The position numbers and the translations under genes were made by a program. Shown piece by piece: positions 25,904 through 34,863 of a stretch of 64,000 bases of DNA (position 1 is its first letter; each line of letters starts with the position of its first letter). Origin of the DNA: Paraburkholderia edwinii (GTDB lineage: Bacteria > Pseudomonadota > Gammaproteobacteria > Burkholderiales > Burkholderiaceae); the NCBI RefSeq assembly GCF_019428685.1, contig NZ_CP080096.1, positions 1,488,001 through 1,552,000 of the forward strand, in the 5' to 3' direction. Under the pieces are notes generated by a model. That model worked only from the letters and a program-made list of their open reading frames with translations, did not search any database and was not told where the DNA came from.

Positions 25904-26974
25904 TCAGGCCGGAATGATCTTCTCCGCCTTCAACCGGTCGAACAACGCGAAGAACGCATCGGGCGTGCTCTGATAGTCGAGAAAACCCGCCTTACGGCTT
26001 TTGCTCATATCCGTCAGCACTTCCATCGGCCGGCCCAGATCGGCATCCGTGTGCCACCACGAAACCAGTGCATCGACATTGGGCTCTTTCAGCTGATGGC
26101 GCGCCGCGATCTCTTTCCACTGCTTGCCGGCGTCCTGCATGCGGCTTTCGAGCGGCCGCGTCTGACCATCGAACGGTGCCGGCTCGAGGCCAAAATATTC
26201 CGCAATGCGCGACCACATCCATTTCCAGCGGAACACATCGCCATTGACGACGTTGAAGTCTTCGTTGCGTGCGTTCGGCGACGTGGCCGCCCATTCGAGC
26301 TGCCGCGCGAGCAACCGCGCGTCGGTCATATCCGTGAGGCTTTCCCATTGCGCCTTGGAGCCGGGGAAGATGAACGGCTGGCCGGTCTGCTTGCACAGCG
26401 TTGCATAGACGGCGAGCGTGACGCCCATATTCATCGCATTGCCGAGCGCAAAGCCGATAATCGTATGCGGGCGATGCACGCTCCATCCGAAGTCATATTG
26501 CTTCGCTGCTTCGAATACGCGGTCTTCCTGCTCGTAGTAGAAGTTATCGACTGGCTGCCGGCCCTGTTCCTCGCGAAACGGCGTCATCGGCACATTGCCT
26601 TGCGCGTACGCTTCGAAAGGCCCGAGATAGTGCTTGAGCCCCGTGACGAGCGCCGCATGCTTGAGTTGCCCGGTCGGGCCGAGCGCATCGAGCACATGCT
26701 TGACCATCGCGCCGTTGACGCGAATATTCTCGCGCTCGGTGGCCTGCCGCGACCACGCGGTAAAGAACACATGACTGAACTGGCGGCCGCGCAATGCATT
26801 CGCGACCGATTCCGGCGCAGTGAGATCCGCGGTGACGGAGTCGATGCCGACTTGCAGTGGCGTGCGTCCGCGAGAAAGGCCCGTTACGTGCCAGCCGCCG
26901 CACGCGAGCAGATGCTGCGCGAGATTGCCGCCGACAATACCCGTCGCGCCAATAATGAGTGCCTGTTTTTCCAT
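25904..26974 (-). CDS. PRISE-type short-chain reductase (iridoid synthase/progesterone 5-beta-reductase-like)
   Basis: A 356-residue atypical short-chain dehydrogenase/reductase. The Rossmann motif is GATGIVGGNLA (9-19). The family's catalytic pair is present in its characteristic motifs: Lys114 in TGLKHYLGPF and Tyr146 in NFYYEQED, 32 residues apart. These enzymes reduce the C=C bond of enones using NADPH. It follows maleylacetate reductase by 58 bases on the same strand and may be the last gene of that operon. ATG 26974 was chosen because the protein begins there like its family; a TTG at 27001 is possible. Confidence 0.85.
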   Translation of the reverse strand: MEKQALIIGATGIVGGNLAQHLLACGGWHVTGLSRGRTPLQVGIDSVTADLTAPESVANALRGRQFSHVFFTAWSRQATERENIRVNGAMVKHVLDALGPTGQLKHAALVTGLKHYLGPFEAYAQGNVPMTPFREEQGRQPVDNFYYEQEDRVFEAAKQYDFGWSVHRPHTIIGFALGNAMNMGVTLAVYATLCKQTGQPFIFPGSKAQWESLTDMTDARLLARQLEWAATSPNARNEDFNVVNGDVFRWKWMWSRIAEYFGLEPAPFDGQTRPLESRMQDAGKQWKEIAARHQLKEPNVDALVSWWHTDADLGRPMEVLTDMSKSRKAGFLDYQSTPDAFFALFDRLKAEKIIPA

Positions 26975-27032
26975 GGAATAGAGAAATTCAAAAGTGCCCA
27001 ACTGCCTGGGGAGTGTTACGACTCTATAGCGG

Positions 27033-28112
27033 TTACATCGCTACGAAGGTCCGGCAATCCGAGCGGATGCCTTCGAGAGCGAACTGCAGCAAGCGGTGGA
27101 CCGCTTCGTACGACATCGGTCGCGGATTGTAATAGGGCGCGCGCATCGCGGCAGCGGCGGCCGCGTCGAGATCCGCCGCACGAAAACCGAGCTCGGCAAG
27201 CGAGGCCGGCGTGCCGAGCGCGCGTCCGAGGTCGTGCAATGCGCCGGCCGGATCATCGGTATCGAGCGCACTGCGCAGGCGCTGCATCGCGGCCGGCGCC
27301 GCGGGCAGGTTGAACGCCATCGAGTAGGGCAGGATCACCGCGTGCGTTTCGGCGTGCGGCAGATTGAACATGCCGCCGAGCGTATGGCACAGCTTGTGAT
27401 GCAAGGCCATGCCGACATTGCCGAGCACGGTTCCGCACAGCCACGCGCCGTATTGGGCGGCTTCGCGCGCTTCGACCTCGTCGGGCTGCGCGACCACGCG
27501 CGGCAACGCGCGCGCAAGGCTGCGTATGCCTTCTTCGGCGAACAGCGACATCACCGGGTTTGCGTCCTCCGCATATAAACCTTCGGCAGCATGCGCGATC
27601 GCATTCAGACCGCTCGTGGCGGAAAGCGCGGCCGGCAAGGTCAGCGTCAGGCAAGCGTCGTAAATCACCGTACGCGGCAGCACGCGATAGCTCTTGCCGG
27701 TCTTCTTTTCGCTGCCCGATGTCAAACCGTAGATCGGCGTCACCTCCGAGCCGGCGTAGGTCGTCGGAATCGCGACGATCGGCAGCGAGGTTTCAAGCGC
27801 GATTGCTTTCGCGAGGCCGAGCGTCGAGCCGCCGCCCGCTGCGACGAGTCCGTCCGCGTGCGCCGCGTGCGCGGCCGCGACGCCGGCCTGGGCGATCTCG
27901 ACCGGCACATGCATGACAGCCTGGTCAAAGATGTCCGCGCAACGCTCGCCCGCGAGCTTGCGTACGCGATCGGCGAGAAAGCGCTGCTCCGGCGTGCACA
28001 GGACGAGCGCGCGGCGGATGCCCAGTTCGTCGAGCTCGGCTGCGAGCTGGTCGATCGAGCCCGTGCCGAAAACGATGCGGCCGGGACGGCTGGTATACGT
28101 GAATGAGATCAT
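27033..28112 (-). CDS. Maleylacetate reductase (iron-type alcohol dehydrogenase family)
   Basis: A 359-residue NAD(P)H-dependent enzyme reducing maleylacetate to 3-oxoadipate, the second lower step of hydroxyquinol degradation. The opening PGRIVFGTGSIDQLAAELDELGIRRALVLCTPEQ, the nucleotide loop GGGSTLGLAKAIAL and IPTTYAGSEVTPIYGLT are typical of the family, as is HHKLCHTLGGMFNLPHAETHAVILPY. The ATG at 28112 overlaps the stop of the dioxygenase gene (ATGA), showing translational coupling. Longer in-frame upstream starts would run deep into that gene and are rejected. Confidence 0.93.
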   Translation of the reverse strand: MISFTYTSRPGRIVFGTGSIDQLAAELDELGIRRALVLCTPEQRFLADRVRKLAGERCADIFDQAVMHVPVEIAQAGVAAAHAAHADGLVAAGGGSTLGLAKAIALETSLPIVAIPTTYAGSEVTPIYGLTSGSEKKTGKSYRVLPRTVIYDACLTLTLPAALSATSGLNAIAHAAEGLYAEDANPVMSLFAEEGIRSLARALPRVVAQPDEVEAREAAQYGAWLCGTVLGNVGMALHHKLCHTLGGMFNLPHAETHAVILPYSMAFNLPAAPAAMQRLRSALDTDDPAGALHDLGRALGTPASLAELGFRAADLDAAAAAAMRAPYYNPRPMSYEAVHRLLQFALEGIRSDCRTFVAM

Positions 28113-28972
28113 GATGACCGGTTCAAGACGAAATCGAACTCGAGTGTGCTGAAGGGCGTGGCCATTACGGTGCCGTCGGGCGCGGTGCCGCTCGCATGAT
28201 GGTGCCACGGCGCGATCAGCGATGAGCGCACGCCGAACACGGCATCCGAGTCGAGGTAGCGGTCGCCTTCGCGAAACACATGGGTGACGAGCCGCTCGTA
28301 GCCGGGCGCCGTAATCATGAAATGCAGATGCGCGGGGCGCCACGGGTGACGTCCGAGCGCGTCGAGCATGCGTCCGACCGGACCGTCATGCGGAATCGGA
28401 TACGGCTCGGCGACGATCGAACGGAAATGATAGCGCCCATCCGGCAGGCTGTGCAGCACGCCGCGCGCGCGATGGTTTTCTACATCGCTGTACTGCACGT
28501 CATAGAAGCCGGCCGCGTCGGCCTGCCAGACTTCGATGCGCGCGCCGGCCACCGGTTCGCCGCGAGACCCGCGCACGACGCCCGATACGAAACACGGCTC
28601 GCCTTGCGCGCCGTTGGCGACGTCGCCGCCGTTGTCGTAGGCGGGTGCGTCATCGACGAAGAACGGACCGAACACCGTCGCTTCGGTGCAGCCCTCGGGC
28701 TTGCGATGCGCCATCGCGGTCACGAGCATCGAGAGGCCGAGCGTGTCCGACAGCAGAATGAATTCCTGGCGGCGCGCATCGGTCATGTGGCCGACTTCGG
28801 TCAGAAAGCGGATGCCGGCTTCCCATTCCGCTTCGGTCAGGTTCACTTCGCGTGCAAAGGCATGCAGGTGCCGCACGAGGCTCGTGACAATGTCCTTGAG
28901 GCGCGCATCGGTCGCGTTGGCATGACGCGCGAGCACGGCATCGGTGATCGTGTTCTCGTCGAGATTTCGCAT
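28109..28972 (-). CDS. Hydroxyquinol 1,2-dioxygenase (intradiol ring cleavage)
   Basis: A 287-residue non-haem Fe(III) enzyme that opens hydroxyquinol (1,2,4-trihydroxybenzene) to maleylacetate. The four iron ligands can be placed: Tyr157 (AAGFYDVQ), Tyr191 (AEPYPIP), His215 and His217 (RPAHLHF). The N-terminal helical dimerisation segment (about 20-100, ending PEGCTEATVFGPFF) is typical of the catechol/hydroxyquinol group. Pairing with maleylacetate reductase rather than muconate cycloisomerase identifies it as the hydroxyquinol type. No aromatic hydroxylase gene accompanies it. Confidence 0.92.
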   Translation of the reverse strand: MRNLDENTITDAVLARHANATDARLKDIVTSLVRHLHAFAREVNLTEAEWEAGIRFLTEVGHMTDARRQEFILLSDTLGLSMLVTAMAHRKPEGCTEATVFGPFFVDDAPAYDNGGDVANGAQGEPCFVSGVVRGSRGEPVAGARIEVWQADAAGFYDVQYSDVENHRARGVLHSLPDGRYHFRSIVAEPYPIPHDGPVGRMLDALGRHPWRPAHLHFMITAPGYERLVTHVFREGDRYLDSDAVFGVRSSLIAPWHHHASGTAPDGTVMATPFSTLEFDFVLNRSS

Positions 28973-28992
28973 GAGTCGAATCCGTTTGTGTT

Positions 28993-29277
28993 TTACCGGT
29001 TATCGACGCGCTTGAGAAACGGCCGGATATCGACCGTGCGCCAGATGCCTGCCTTGTTGAACGGGTCGTTGCTGTTAAAGCGCATCACGTCGCCGATATC
29101 GTCGGCTTCGTACAGAAAGAAGCTGCCGATCATGGTTTTTTCGTCGCCTGCCAGCAGCGGCCCCGACATCACCATTTTGACGGGCGACGTCGCAAGATAT
29201 GCCTTGTGGTCTTCGTAATGTTCAAGCCTGCGCTCGACCATGTTGTCGTGATCGAGGCAATAGACGGTGTAGTGCAT
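28993..29277 (-). CDS. YciI-like small protein
   Basis: A 94-residue ferredoxin-like-fold protein (HYTVYCLDHDNMVERRLEHYEDHKAYLA; GSFFLYEADDIGDVMRFNSNDPFNKAGIW). It keeps the family His and Asp pairs. YciI proteins occur in aromatic and chloroaromatic pathways as small isomerase- or hydrolase-like helpers, mostly untested. It sits between the beta-hydroxyacid dehydrogenase and the dioxygenase with gaps of 27 and 20 bases. A dehydration or tautomerisation step before ring cleavage would be a fitting, unproven role. Confidence 0.8.
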   Translation of the reverse strand: MHYTVYCLDHDNMVERRLEHYEDHKAYLATSPVKMVMSGPLLAGDEKTMIGSFFLYEADDIGDVMRFNSNDPFNKAGIWRTVDIRPFLKRVDNR

Positions 29278-29304
29278 TTACGGCTCCAGAAGGTGAGGAA
29301 AGAA

Positions 29305-30225
29305 TCAGCGCGAGATGCCGGCTTGCGCTTCGATCGCGCGGACGATCGAAAAGAAGTCGAGCTGCGCGCCGTCGCCGCGCGCGTAGCTGGCGAACTGATC
29401 GCGCACAAGCGTGGCCGCGGCCATCGGCACGCCGGCTTCGTCGCCCGCGGCGACGACGAGCGACATGTCCTTCAGCATTTGTATGGACGAGAACGCCGGT
29501 GCGAAGTTGCGCTGTTTGAGCGGCTCGAGCTTGTATTTGACGAGCGGCGATGCGGCTACGCTATCACCGATCACGTTGAGCATGTCGGACCAGTCGAGCC
29601 CGCCTTTCGTGCCGAGCGTCAACGCTTCGGCGAGCAGCACCGCGGTGGAGCCGACCAGATGATTGATCGCGAGCTTCAGATAGCGTGCCTGCTGATCGCC
29701 GCCGACGTAGTACTGGCGTGCCGAAATCGCCTGAAACACGGGCAGGACCTGTGCGTAGGCGCTATCGGGTCCCGATGCGAAGACGGTCAATTGCGCTTTT
29801 TCAGCGAGCACGGTGCTGCCCGACACCGGCGCGCAGATGTAGCCGATGCCACGCTTGCGCGCTGCGTCGCGCACTTCGCCGGAAGCGGTCGGCGACACGG
29901 TGCTCATATCGACCAACACCATGCCGTTGCCGGCGTTGTCGATCACGCCGTTTTCGCCCAACGCGATGTTGCGCAGCACGCTGTCGTCGGGAATGATCGA
30001 CAAGACGAAGGGCGCCGCGCGGGCCAGGCCGCCGATATCGTCGGCACGATGCGCGCCGTGTTGCACGGCTTCGTCCACGCGCTGCGGATCGACGTCGTAG
30101 ACGGTGACATCGAAGCCCGCGCCGAGCAGATTGCGCACGATCGGCGTGCCCATCTTGCCGAGGCCGATCCAGCCGATCTTGCGGGCGTCGGCCCCATTCT
30201 GTTCCTGCGATTGAGATTGCGCCAT
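29305..30225 (-). CDS. NAD(P)-dependent beta-hydroxyacid dehydrogenase (3-hydroxyisobutyrate dehydrogenase family)
   Basis: A 306-residue enzyme. The Rossmann loop is WIGLGKMGTPIVRNLL near residue 19. Other landmarks are the substrate-binding PVSGSTVLAEKAQLTV and the catalytic Lys in LKLAINHLVGSTAVLLAEAL. The family oxidises or reduces 3-hydroxyacids, tartronate semialdehyde and similar compounds. The nature of the hydroxyacid in this pathway is unknown. It is only 4 bases from the zinc dehydrogenase upstream, so they are surely cotranscribed. Confidence 0.88.
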   Translation of the reverse strand: MAQSQSQEQNGADARKIGWIGLGKMGTPIVRNLLGAGFDVTVYDVDPQRVDEAVQHGAHRADDIGGLARAAPFVLSIIPDDSVLRNIALGENGVIDNAGNGMVLVDMSTVSPTASGEVRDAARKRGIGYICAPVSGSTVLAEKAQLTVFASGPDSAYAQVLPVFQAISARQYYVGGDQQARYLKLAINHLVGSTAVLLAEALTLGTKGGLDWSDMLNVIGDSVAASPLVKYKLEPLKQRNFAPAFSSIQMLKDMSLVVAAGDEAGVPMAAATLVRDQFASYARGDGAQLDFFSIVRAIEAQAGISR

Positions 30226-30229
30226 AGCG

Positions 30230-31300
30230 TCACCGTGTCTGGGGATTGATCAGAATCTTCATCTTGTCGCTGCCTTTGTCGCTCAGCACGTCGAAGCCTT
30301 TTTCGACGACGTCGTCGGCGTCGATCAGATCGTGAATCAGCTTTTCGACCGGAAACTTGCCGTTCGCGATCATGCCGATGATGCGCGGCCAGATCGTGAC
30401 CGGGTAGCACCAGGTGCCTTCGATGCGGATGTCCTTGAGCGACCACTTCATCGGATCGACCTGCGCGTTGCCGACATGCAGGCCTGCTTGCACGACGGCG
30501 CCCGCCGAGCGCACCGTATCGACGCACGCGTTGAGCGCATGCTGGTTGCCCGCGCATTCGATGGCCACGTCGACACCCACACCCTCGGTCAAATCGCGGA
30601 TCTTTTGCGCCAGTTCTCCGTCGGACGGATCGAAAATTTCGGTCGCGACGCCGAAGCCCGCCATCTTCGCGGCGCGCGCCGCATTCGGTTCGCTGACGAA
30701 GATTTTCGTCGCGCCGGCCGCGTGGCAGGCAAGTGCGGCCAGCACGCCGATCGGCCCCGCACCGGTGATCAGCACCGTCGAACCCGCAGTGACGCCGCCG
30801 CGGTCCACTGCGTACAGCGCGACGGCGGCCGGTTCGATCAGCGCGCCTTGCTTGTCGCTGACGGTGTCGGGCAGGCGGTTCGCGTGATAGTCGTTGATCA
30901 CCGTGTATTCGGCCATCCCGCCGCCGTCCCAGCTCAAACCGACGCAGCCCATCTTCGTGCACAGATGGCGCATGCCGCGCGCGCAGTAGTAGCACTGGCC
31001 GCAGGAGGCGAGCGGCATGACCGAGATCCGGTCGCCGCGCTGCACGTTCTTCACATCCTTGCCCACCTCGACCACTTCGGCGCTGAATTCGTGGCCGAGC
31101 ACTTGCGGTGCTTTCGCGCCCGTCAGCGCGTGCGGCTCGGTCGGCACCACGATGGGCCCGGCCTGGTATTCGTGCAGATCGGTGCCGCAGATGCCGCACC
31201 ATAGCGGCTTGACGATCATCTGGTTCGCGCCCATTCCGTCCGGGTCCGGTACGTTCTCGACGCGGATATCGTGTGCACAGTGAAAACGCACTGCTCTCAT
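30230..31300 (-). CDS. Zinc-dependent polyol/alcohol dehydrogenase (MDR family)
   Basis: A 356-residue medium-chain dehydrogenase. The catalytic zinc site includes Cys38 (CGICGTDLHEY) and the GHEF His-Glu. The structural zinc is bound by four cysteines (CGQCYYCARGMRHLC). The nucleotide loop is GAGPIGVLAAL, followed by an acidic FVSEPN that favours NAD+. Closest types are 2,3-butanediol, sorbitol and threonine dehydrogenases. Coupled to a sugar-type importer, it is the likely first oxidation of the imported polyol or cyclitol. The start at 31300 follows GAGGAGCAAAGAG. Confidence 0.9.
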   Translation of the reverse strand: MRAVRFHCAHDIRVENVPDPDGMGANQMIVKPLWCGICGTDLHEYQAGPIVVPTEPHALTGAKAPQVLGHEFSAEVVEVGKDVKNVQRGDRISVMPLASCGQCYYCARGMRHLCTKMGCVGLSWDGGGMAEYTVINDYHANRLPDTVSDKQGALIEPAAVALYAVDRGGVTAGSTVLITGAGPIGVLAALACHAAGATKIFVSEPNAARAAKMAGFGVATEIFDPSDGELAQKIRDLTEGVGVDVAIECAGNQHALNACVDTVRSAGAVVQAGLHVGNAQVDPMKWSLKDIRIEGTWCYPVTIWPRIIGMIANGKFPVEKLIHDLIDADDVVEKGFDVLSDKGSDKMKILINPQTR

Positions 31301-31359
31301 CTCTTTGCTCCTCTGATTTGGCGGGCCATTGCGCATGGCCTCATGTCACCTGAAGTTTT

Positions 31360-32331
31360 TTAGCGTCGCCGGCGGCTCACGTAACACGCCGATGCGCCGA
31401 TGATGATTGCGCCTTTCACGATGATTTGCGCCTGCACCGGCATGCCGATCAGCAACACGATGTTGAATACGACGACAAGAATGGCTGCGCCCGCGAGGCC
31501 GCCCCATAGCGAACCGCGACCACCCGTGAGCGCGAGTCCGCCCATCACGGCCGCCACGATCGAATCGAGTTCGAAGCCGCGCCCGACCCAGTTGTCGACG
31601 ATGCCCACGTAACCGGACAGAATCAGCCCCGCGAGCCCGGCCAGCAGCGCGCTGATCACGTAGCACGCAATCCGTATGACGTCGGGACTCACACCGACCA
31701 GCTTTGCCGCAACCGCGTTGCCGCCCACCATGTAGACGCGCCGGCCGAACGTCGACAGATGCAGCAGCGTGCCGAACACGAGCGCGCATAGCGCGAGCAG
31801 CAGTACATTCACGGGAATGCCGGCGACGGCGCCCGTTCCCATCGCATGAAACAGCGGTGGCACGTTGCCCGAAGGCGCGCCCTGCGTGTAGGCAAAGCGC
31901 AGGCCGTCGAGCACGACGGCCGTGGCGAACGTTGCGAGAAACGGCGAGACCTGACGCTTCGTGACGAGCAAGCCATTGAGCAGGCCTGCGGCAGCGCATA
32001 GCACCAGCGTCGTGCCGAAGATTTCGGGTGCGGAATGGTTCGTGCCGTCGAACGCGGTCGCAATCACCGCCGCGGTCGCCATGACCGACGCGACTGAGAG
32101 ATCGAGGCCGCCCACGAGAATCACAAAGATCTGCCCGATCACGACAATGCCGAGCGGTGCAAACTGCACGAGCATATTGAGCACATTGTCGGTATGCAGA
32201 AACGTCGGCGACCATGCACCGGAAAGCGCGATCAGCAGCACGAGGAAGATATAGATGCCGTAACGCCGCGCGACATCGAGAGAAAGCATGCGCGCAGGGG
32301 CACTGTCACGACGAGGAGCAACCGAATTCAT
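31360..32331 (-). CDS. Sugar ABC transporter permease 2 (RbsC type)
   Basis: A 323-residue inner-membrane permease with 8-10 hydrophobic segments. The RbsC/BPD_transp_2 signatures GGLDLSVASVMATAAVIATAF and SIVAAVMGGLALTGGRGSLWGGLAGA are present. Its ATG overlaps the stop of the preceding permease (ATGA). Two different permeases in tandem indicate a heterodimeric channel, unlike RbsC homodimers. Confidence 0.92.
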   Translation of the reverse strand: MNSVAPRRDSAPARMLSLDVARRYGIYIFLVLLIALSGAWSPTFLHTDNVLNMLVQFAPLGIVVIGQIFVILVGGLDLSVASVMATAAVIATAFDGTNHSAPEIFGTTLVLCAAAGLLNGLLVTKRQVSPFLATFATAVVLDGLRFAYTQGAPSGNVPPLFHAMGTGAVAGIPVNVLLLALCALVFGTLLHLSTFGRRVYMVGGNAVAAKLVGVSPDVIRIACYVISALLAGLAGLILSGYVGIVDNWVGRGFELDSIVAAVMGGLALTGGRGSLWGGLAGAAILVVVFNIVLLIGMPVQAQIIVKGAIIIGASACYVSRRRR

Positions 32332-33302
32332 GCGATCCCCCGTTTCTGCTGAACGTTGATGCACACGGCGGCGATAATCGCGACGCCTTGCACGATAAGC
32401 TGATACTGCGAAGGCACACCGGCGAAGTTGATCAGGTTGTTGAGCATGCTGAGCAGATACACGCCGAGCAGCGTGCCGATCACGCCGCCGCGTCCGCCGC
32501 TCAGGATCGTGCCGCCCACGACAACCGGCGTGATCGATGCGAGCGTGTAGTTAAAGCCGAGATACGGCTGACCCGAGCCGAACTGGGCAGCGAGATAGAT
32601 GCCGGTCAGGCCCGCGCACAGCGAGGAAAACGTGTAGACGAACACGATCACGCGTTTGCGAGGAATGCCCGATAGCGTCGCGGCGTGCTCGTCGTCGCCG
32701 ACGAGGTATACGTAGCGGCCGAGGCGCGCATTGCGCATGAAGTACGACACGGCGAGATAAAGCAGCAGCACGATCGTTGCGGTGACCGGCACGTTTGCGT
32801 ATCGGCCGTATGCGAGCGCGTCGAAACCGTCGGGCACGCTGCCCGCGGGGCCATTCGCGTAGTACAGGATGCCGCCCTGCAGCACCGCGCCCATGCCGAG
32901 CGTGACGATCAGCGGATGCACACGCAGCCACAGCACGAGCAGGCCGTTCAGCAGGCCGACCGCGAGCGAGACGGCGAGCGCAGCCGCGATGGCGATTTGC
33001 CATCCGCCTTGCGTGCTTTCGGAAAGACCGGACGTGAGCGTTGCCGTCACGCTGATCAGCGATCCGACCGACAGATCGATGCCTCCCGTCAGCACGGCGA
33101 GCGTCTGGCCCAGCGCAACCAGCGCGAGCCCGGTCGACTGCTGATGGATGTTGAGCACGTTGGAGAGCGTCGAAAAGCGGTCGTTGACGGTTGCGCCCGC
33201 AACGAACAACGCGAGGATCAGGGCGAGCACGATATAGCCTGCGCCGTTCGGCGCGACATGACGCCTGAAAAAGCCGGATCGGTTTTCAGTGAGCGAGTGC
33301 AT
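32328..33302 (-). CDS. Sugar ABC transporter permease 1 (RbsC type)
   Basis: A 324-residue permease with signatures GGIDLSVGSLISVTATLTSGL and ITPVVVGGTILSGGRGGVIGTLLG. The ATG at 33302 is preferred over an in-frame GTG two codons earlier because GGGAGG lies 5 bases before the ATG. The gene overlaps the end of the ATPase gene by 17 bases, consistent with a tightly coupled transporter operon. Confidence 0.92.
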   Translation of the reverse strand: MHSLTENRSGFFRRHVAPNGAGYIVLALILALFVAGATVNDRFSTLSNVLNIHQQSTGLALVALGQTLAVLTGGIDLSVGSLISVTATLTSGLSESTQGGWQIAIAAALAVSLAVGLLNGLLVLWLRVHPLIVTLGMGAVLQGGILYYANGPAGSVPDGFDALAYGRYANVPVTATIVLLLYLAVSYFMRNARLGRYVYLVGDDEHAATLSGIPRKRVIVFVYTFSSLCAGLTGIYLAAQFGSGQPYLGFNYTLASITPVVVGGTILSGGRGGVIGTLLGVYLLSMLNNLINFAGVPSQYQLIVQGVAIIAAVCINVQQKRGIA

Positions 33303-34863
33303 GCGCACCTCCCATGTGTGCGGAACGCGAGCCGGTGGCGAGCGCCATGATGTCTTGCTCGGTCATCTGTTCGCCGCTGACTTCTCCGGCGATCCGGCCT
33401 TCGCGCATCACGAGCACGCGGTCGGACATGCCGAGCACTTCCTGCAGTTCCGAGCTGATCATCAGGATGCCGAGGCCGCGGCCCGTCAACTCGCGCATCA
33501 GGCGATAGATTTCCGCCTTCGCGCCGATATCGACGCCGCGTGTCGGTTCATCGAGAATCAGCACGCTGGTGCACACGCGAACCCAGCGGCTGATCAGCAC
33601 CTTCTGCTGATTGCCGCCCGACAGCGTGGCGACGCTGCCCGTGGGCGTCGCGCCCGCGATGCCGTATTCGCGAATCGAGGCCGCGCCGGCCGCGCGCTCG
33701 GCTTTCGCGCGCAGCAGTCCGCCGCGGGAAAAGCGTGGCAGCGTCGAGGCGGTGACGTTCTGCGCGACATTCAGGTACATCAGCAGGCCCTCGGATTTGC
33801 GATCTTCGGTGACGAAGCCGAGGCCGAGCCGGATGGCGGTGGCGGGCGTCATGCGCGTGTGACGCGCGCCGTGTACTTCGACGGTGCCGCGTGCGGGCAG
33901 CGCACCGAAAATGCCCGAGGCCAGTTCGGTGCGCCCTGAGCCCACCATGCCCGCCAGACCGACGATTTCGCCCGCGCGCACCGATAGCGACGCGTCGAAT
34001 ACGCGGTTGCCGACATGCAGGCCTTCGACCTTCATCAGTACCTTGCGGCCTGCATCGGCACGCGTTTTCGGCGGATAAATGTCCTTCATTTCGCGGCCCA
34101 CCATCATCCGCACGAGCTCGTCGTGCGAGGTGCGCGCGACCTCCTGCGTGCCGATCTTGCAGCCGTCTTTCATGACCGTCACGCGATCGCAGAGCTCGAA
34201 TATTTCGTCGAGGCGATGCGAGATATAGACGATTGCCACACCGCGCTCGCGCAGCAAACGCAAGCGCCGGAACAGCAACTGCACTTCCTTGCCCGCGATC
34301 ACGGCGGTCGGCTCGTCGAGGATCAGCACGCGCACGTCACTTGCCATCGCCTTCGCGATTTCGACCATCTGCTGGCTCGCCACCGAAAGCGCGCCGACCC
34401 GTTCGCGCGGATCGAGCGCGACGCCGAGTTCGAGCAGCAGCGCCGCCGCGCGCTCGTTCATCGCGCGATGGTCGATCGTGCCGAGGCGCGTGCGCGGCTC
34501 GATGCCCGCGAAGATGTTCTGCGCGACGCTCGATTGCGGAAACAGCACGAGTTCCTGATAGATGATGTGAATGCCGCGTGCTTTCGCTTCGGCCGGCGAC
34601 TTCCATGCGACCGGATGGCCGTCGAAGCGCAGGTCGCCTTCGTCTGCCGTGTAGGCGCCGACCAGCACTTTCATCAGCGTCGATTTGCCTGCGCCGTTTT
34701 CGCCGACGAGCGCATGGATCTCACCGCCGCGCACGCCGAAGCTCACCGCGTCGAGGCTTTTGACGCCGGGAAACTGCTTCGTAATGCCGATGGCCTCGAT
34801 CGCGTCGGGCTTTGTCGATGCGTTATCCGCCGCGTCAGCCGGCGTGGAGTCGGGCCCGTTCAT
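33286..34863 (-). CDS. Sugar ABC transporter ATP-binding protein (RbsA/MglA type, two NBDs)
   Basis: A 525-residue tandem ATPase. NBD1 (about 25-250) has Walker A GENGAGKSTLMK, the signature region LSVASQQMVEIAKAM and Walker B VLILDEPTAV. NBD2 (about 275-510) has a degenerate Walker A (GLAGMVGSGRTEL), signature LSGGNQQKVLISRWV and LILDEPTRGVDIGAK. This is the normal asymmetry of ribose, galactose and inositol ATPases. Its ATG overlaps the stop of the binding-protein gene (ATGA). Confidence 0.95.
   Translation of the reverse strand: MNGPDSTPADAADNASTKPDAIEAIGITKQFPGVKSLDAVSFGVRGGEIHALVGENGAGKSTLMKVLVGAYTADEGDLRFDGHPVAWKSPAEAKARGIHIIYQELVLFPQSSVAQNIFAGIEPRTRLGTIDHRAMNERAAALLLELGVALDPRERVGALSVASQQMVEIAKAMASDVRVLILDEPTAVIAGKEVQLLFRRLRLLRERGVAIVYISHRLDEIFELCDRVTVMKDGCKIGTQEVARTSHDELVRMMVGREMKDIYPPKTRADAGRKVLMKVEGLHVGNRVFDASLSVRAGEIVGLAGMVGSGRTELASGIFGALPARGTVEVHGARHTRMTPATAIRLGLGFVTEDRKSEGLLMYLNVAQNVTASTLPRFSRGGLLRAKAERAAGAASIREYGIAGATPTGSVATLSGGNQQKVLISRWVRVCTSVLILDEPTRGVDIGAKAEIYRLMRELTGRGLGILMISSELQEVLGMSDRVLVMREGRIAGEVSGEQMTEQDIMALATGSRSAHMGGAHALAH

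Noticed and set aside
27025..27040. A seventh LacI-type operator (ATAGCGGTTACATCG), upstream of the PRISE reductase
   Set aside because: It overlaps the ATG-TAA end of the maleylacetate reductase coding sequence, has a mismatch in the central CCGG and lacks a second half-site. Chance is more likely, although 13 of 15 bases match site F.
28991..29006. ACCGGTTA match near the YciI stop
   Set aside because: It is explained by the codons GAT-AAC-CGG-TAA; there are no outer operator bases and no promoter is expected inside the operon.
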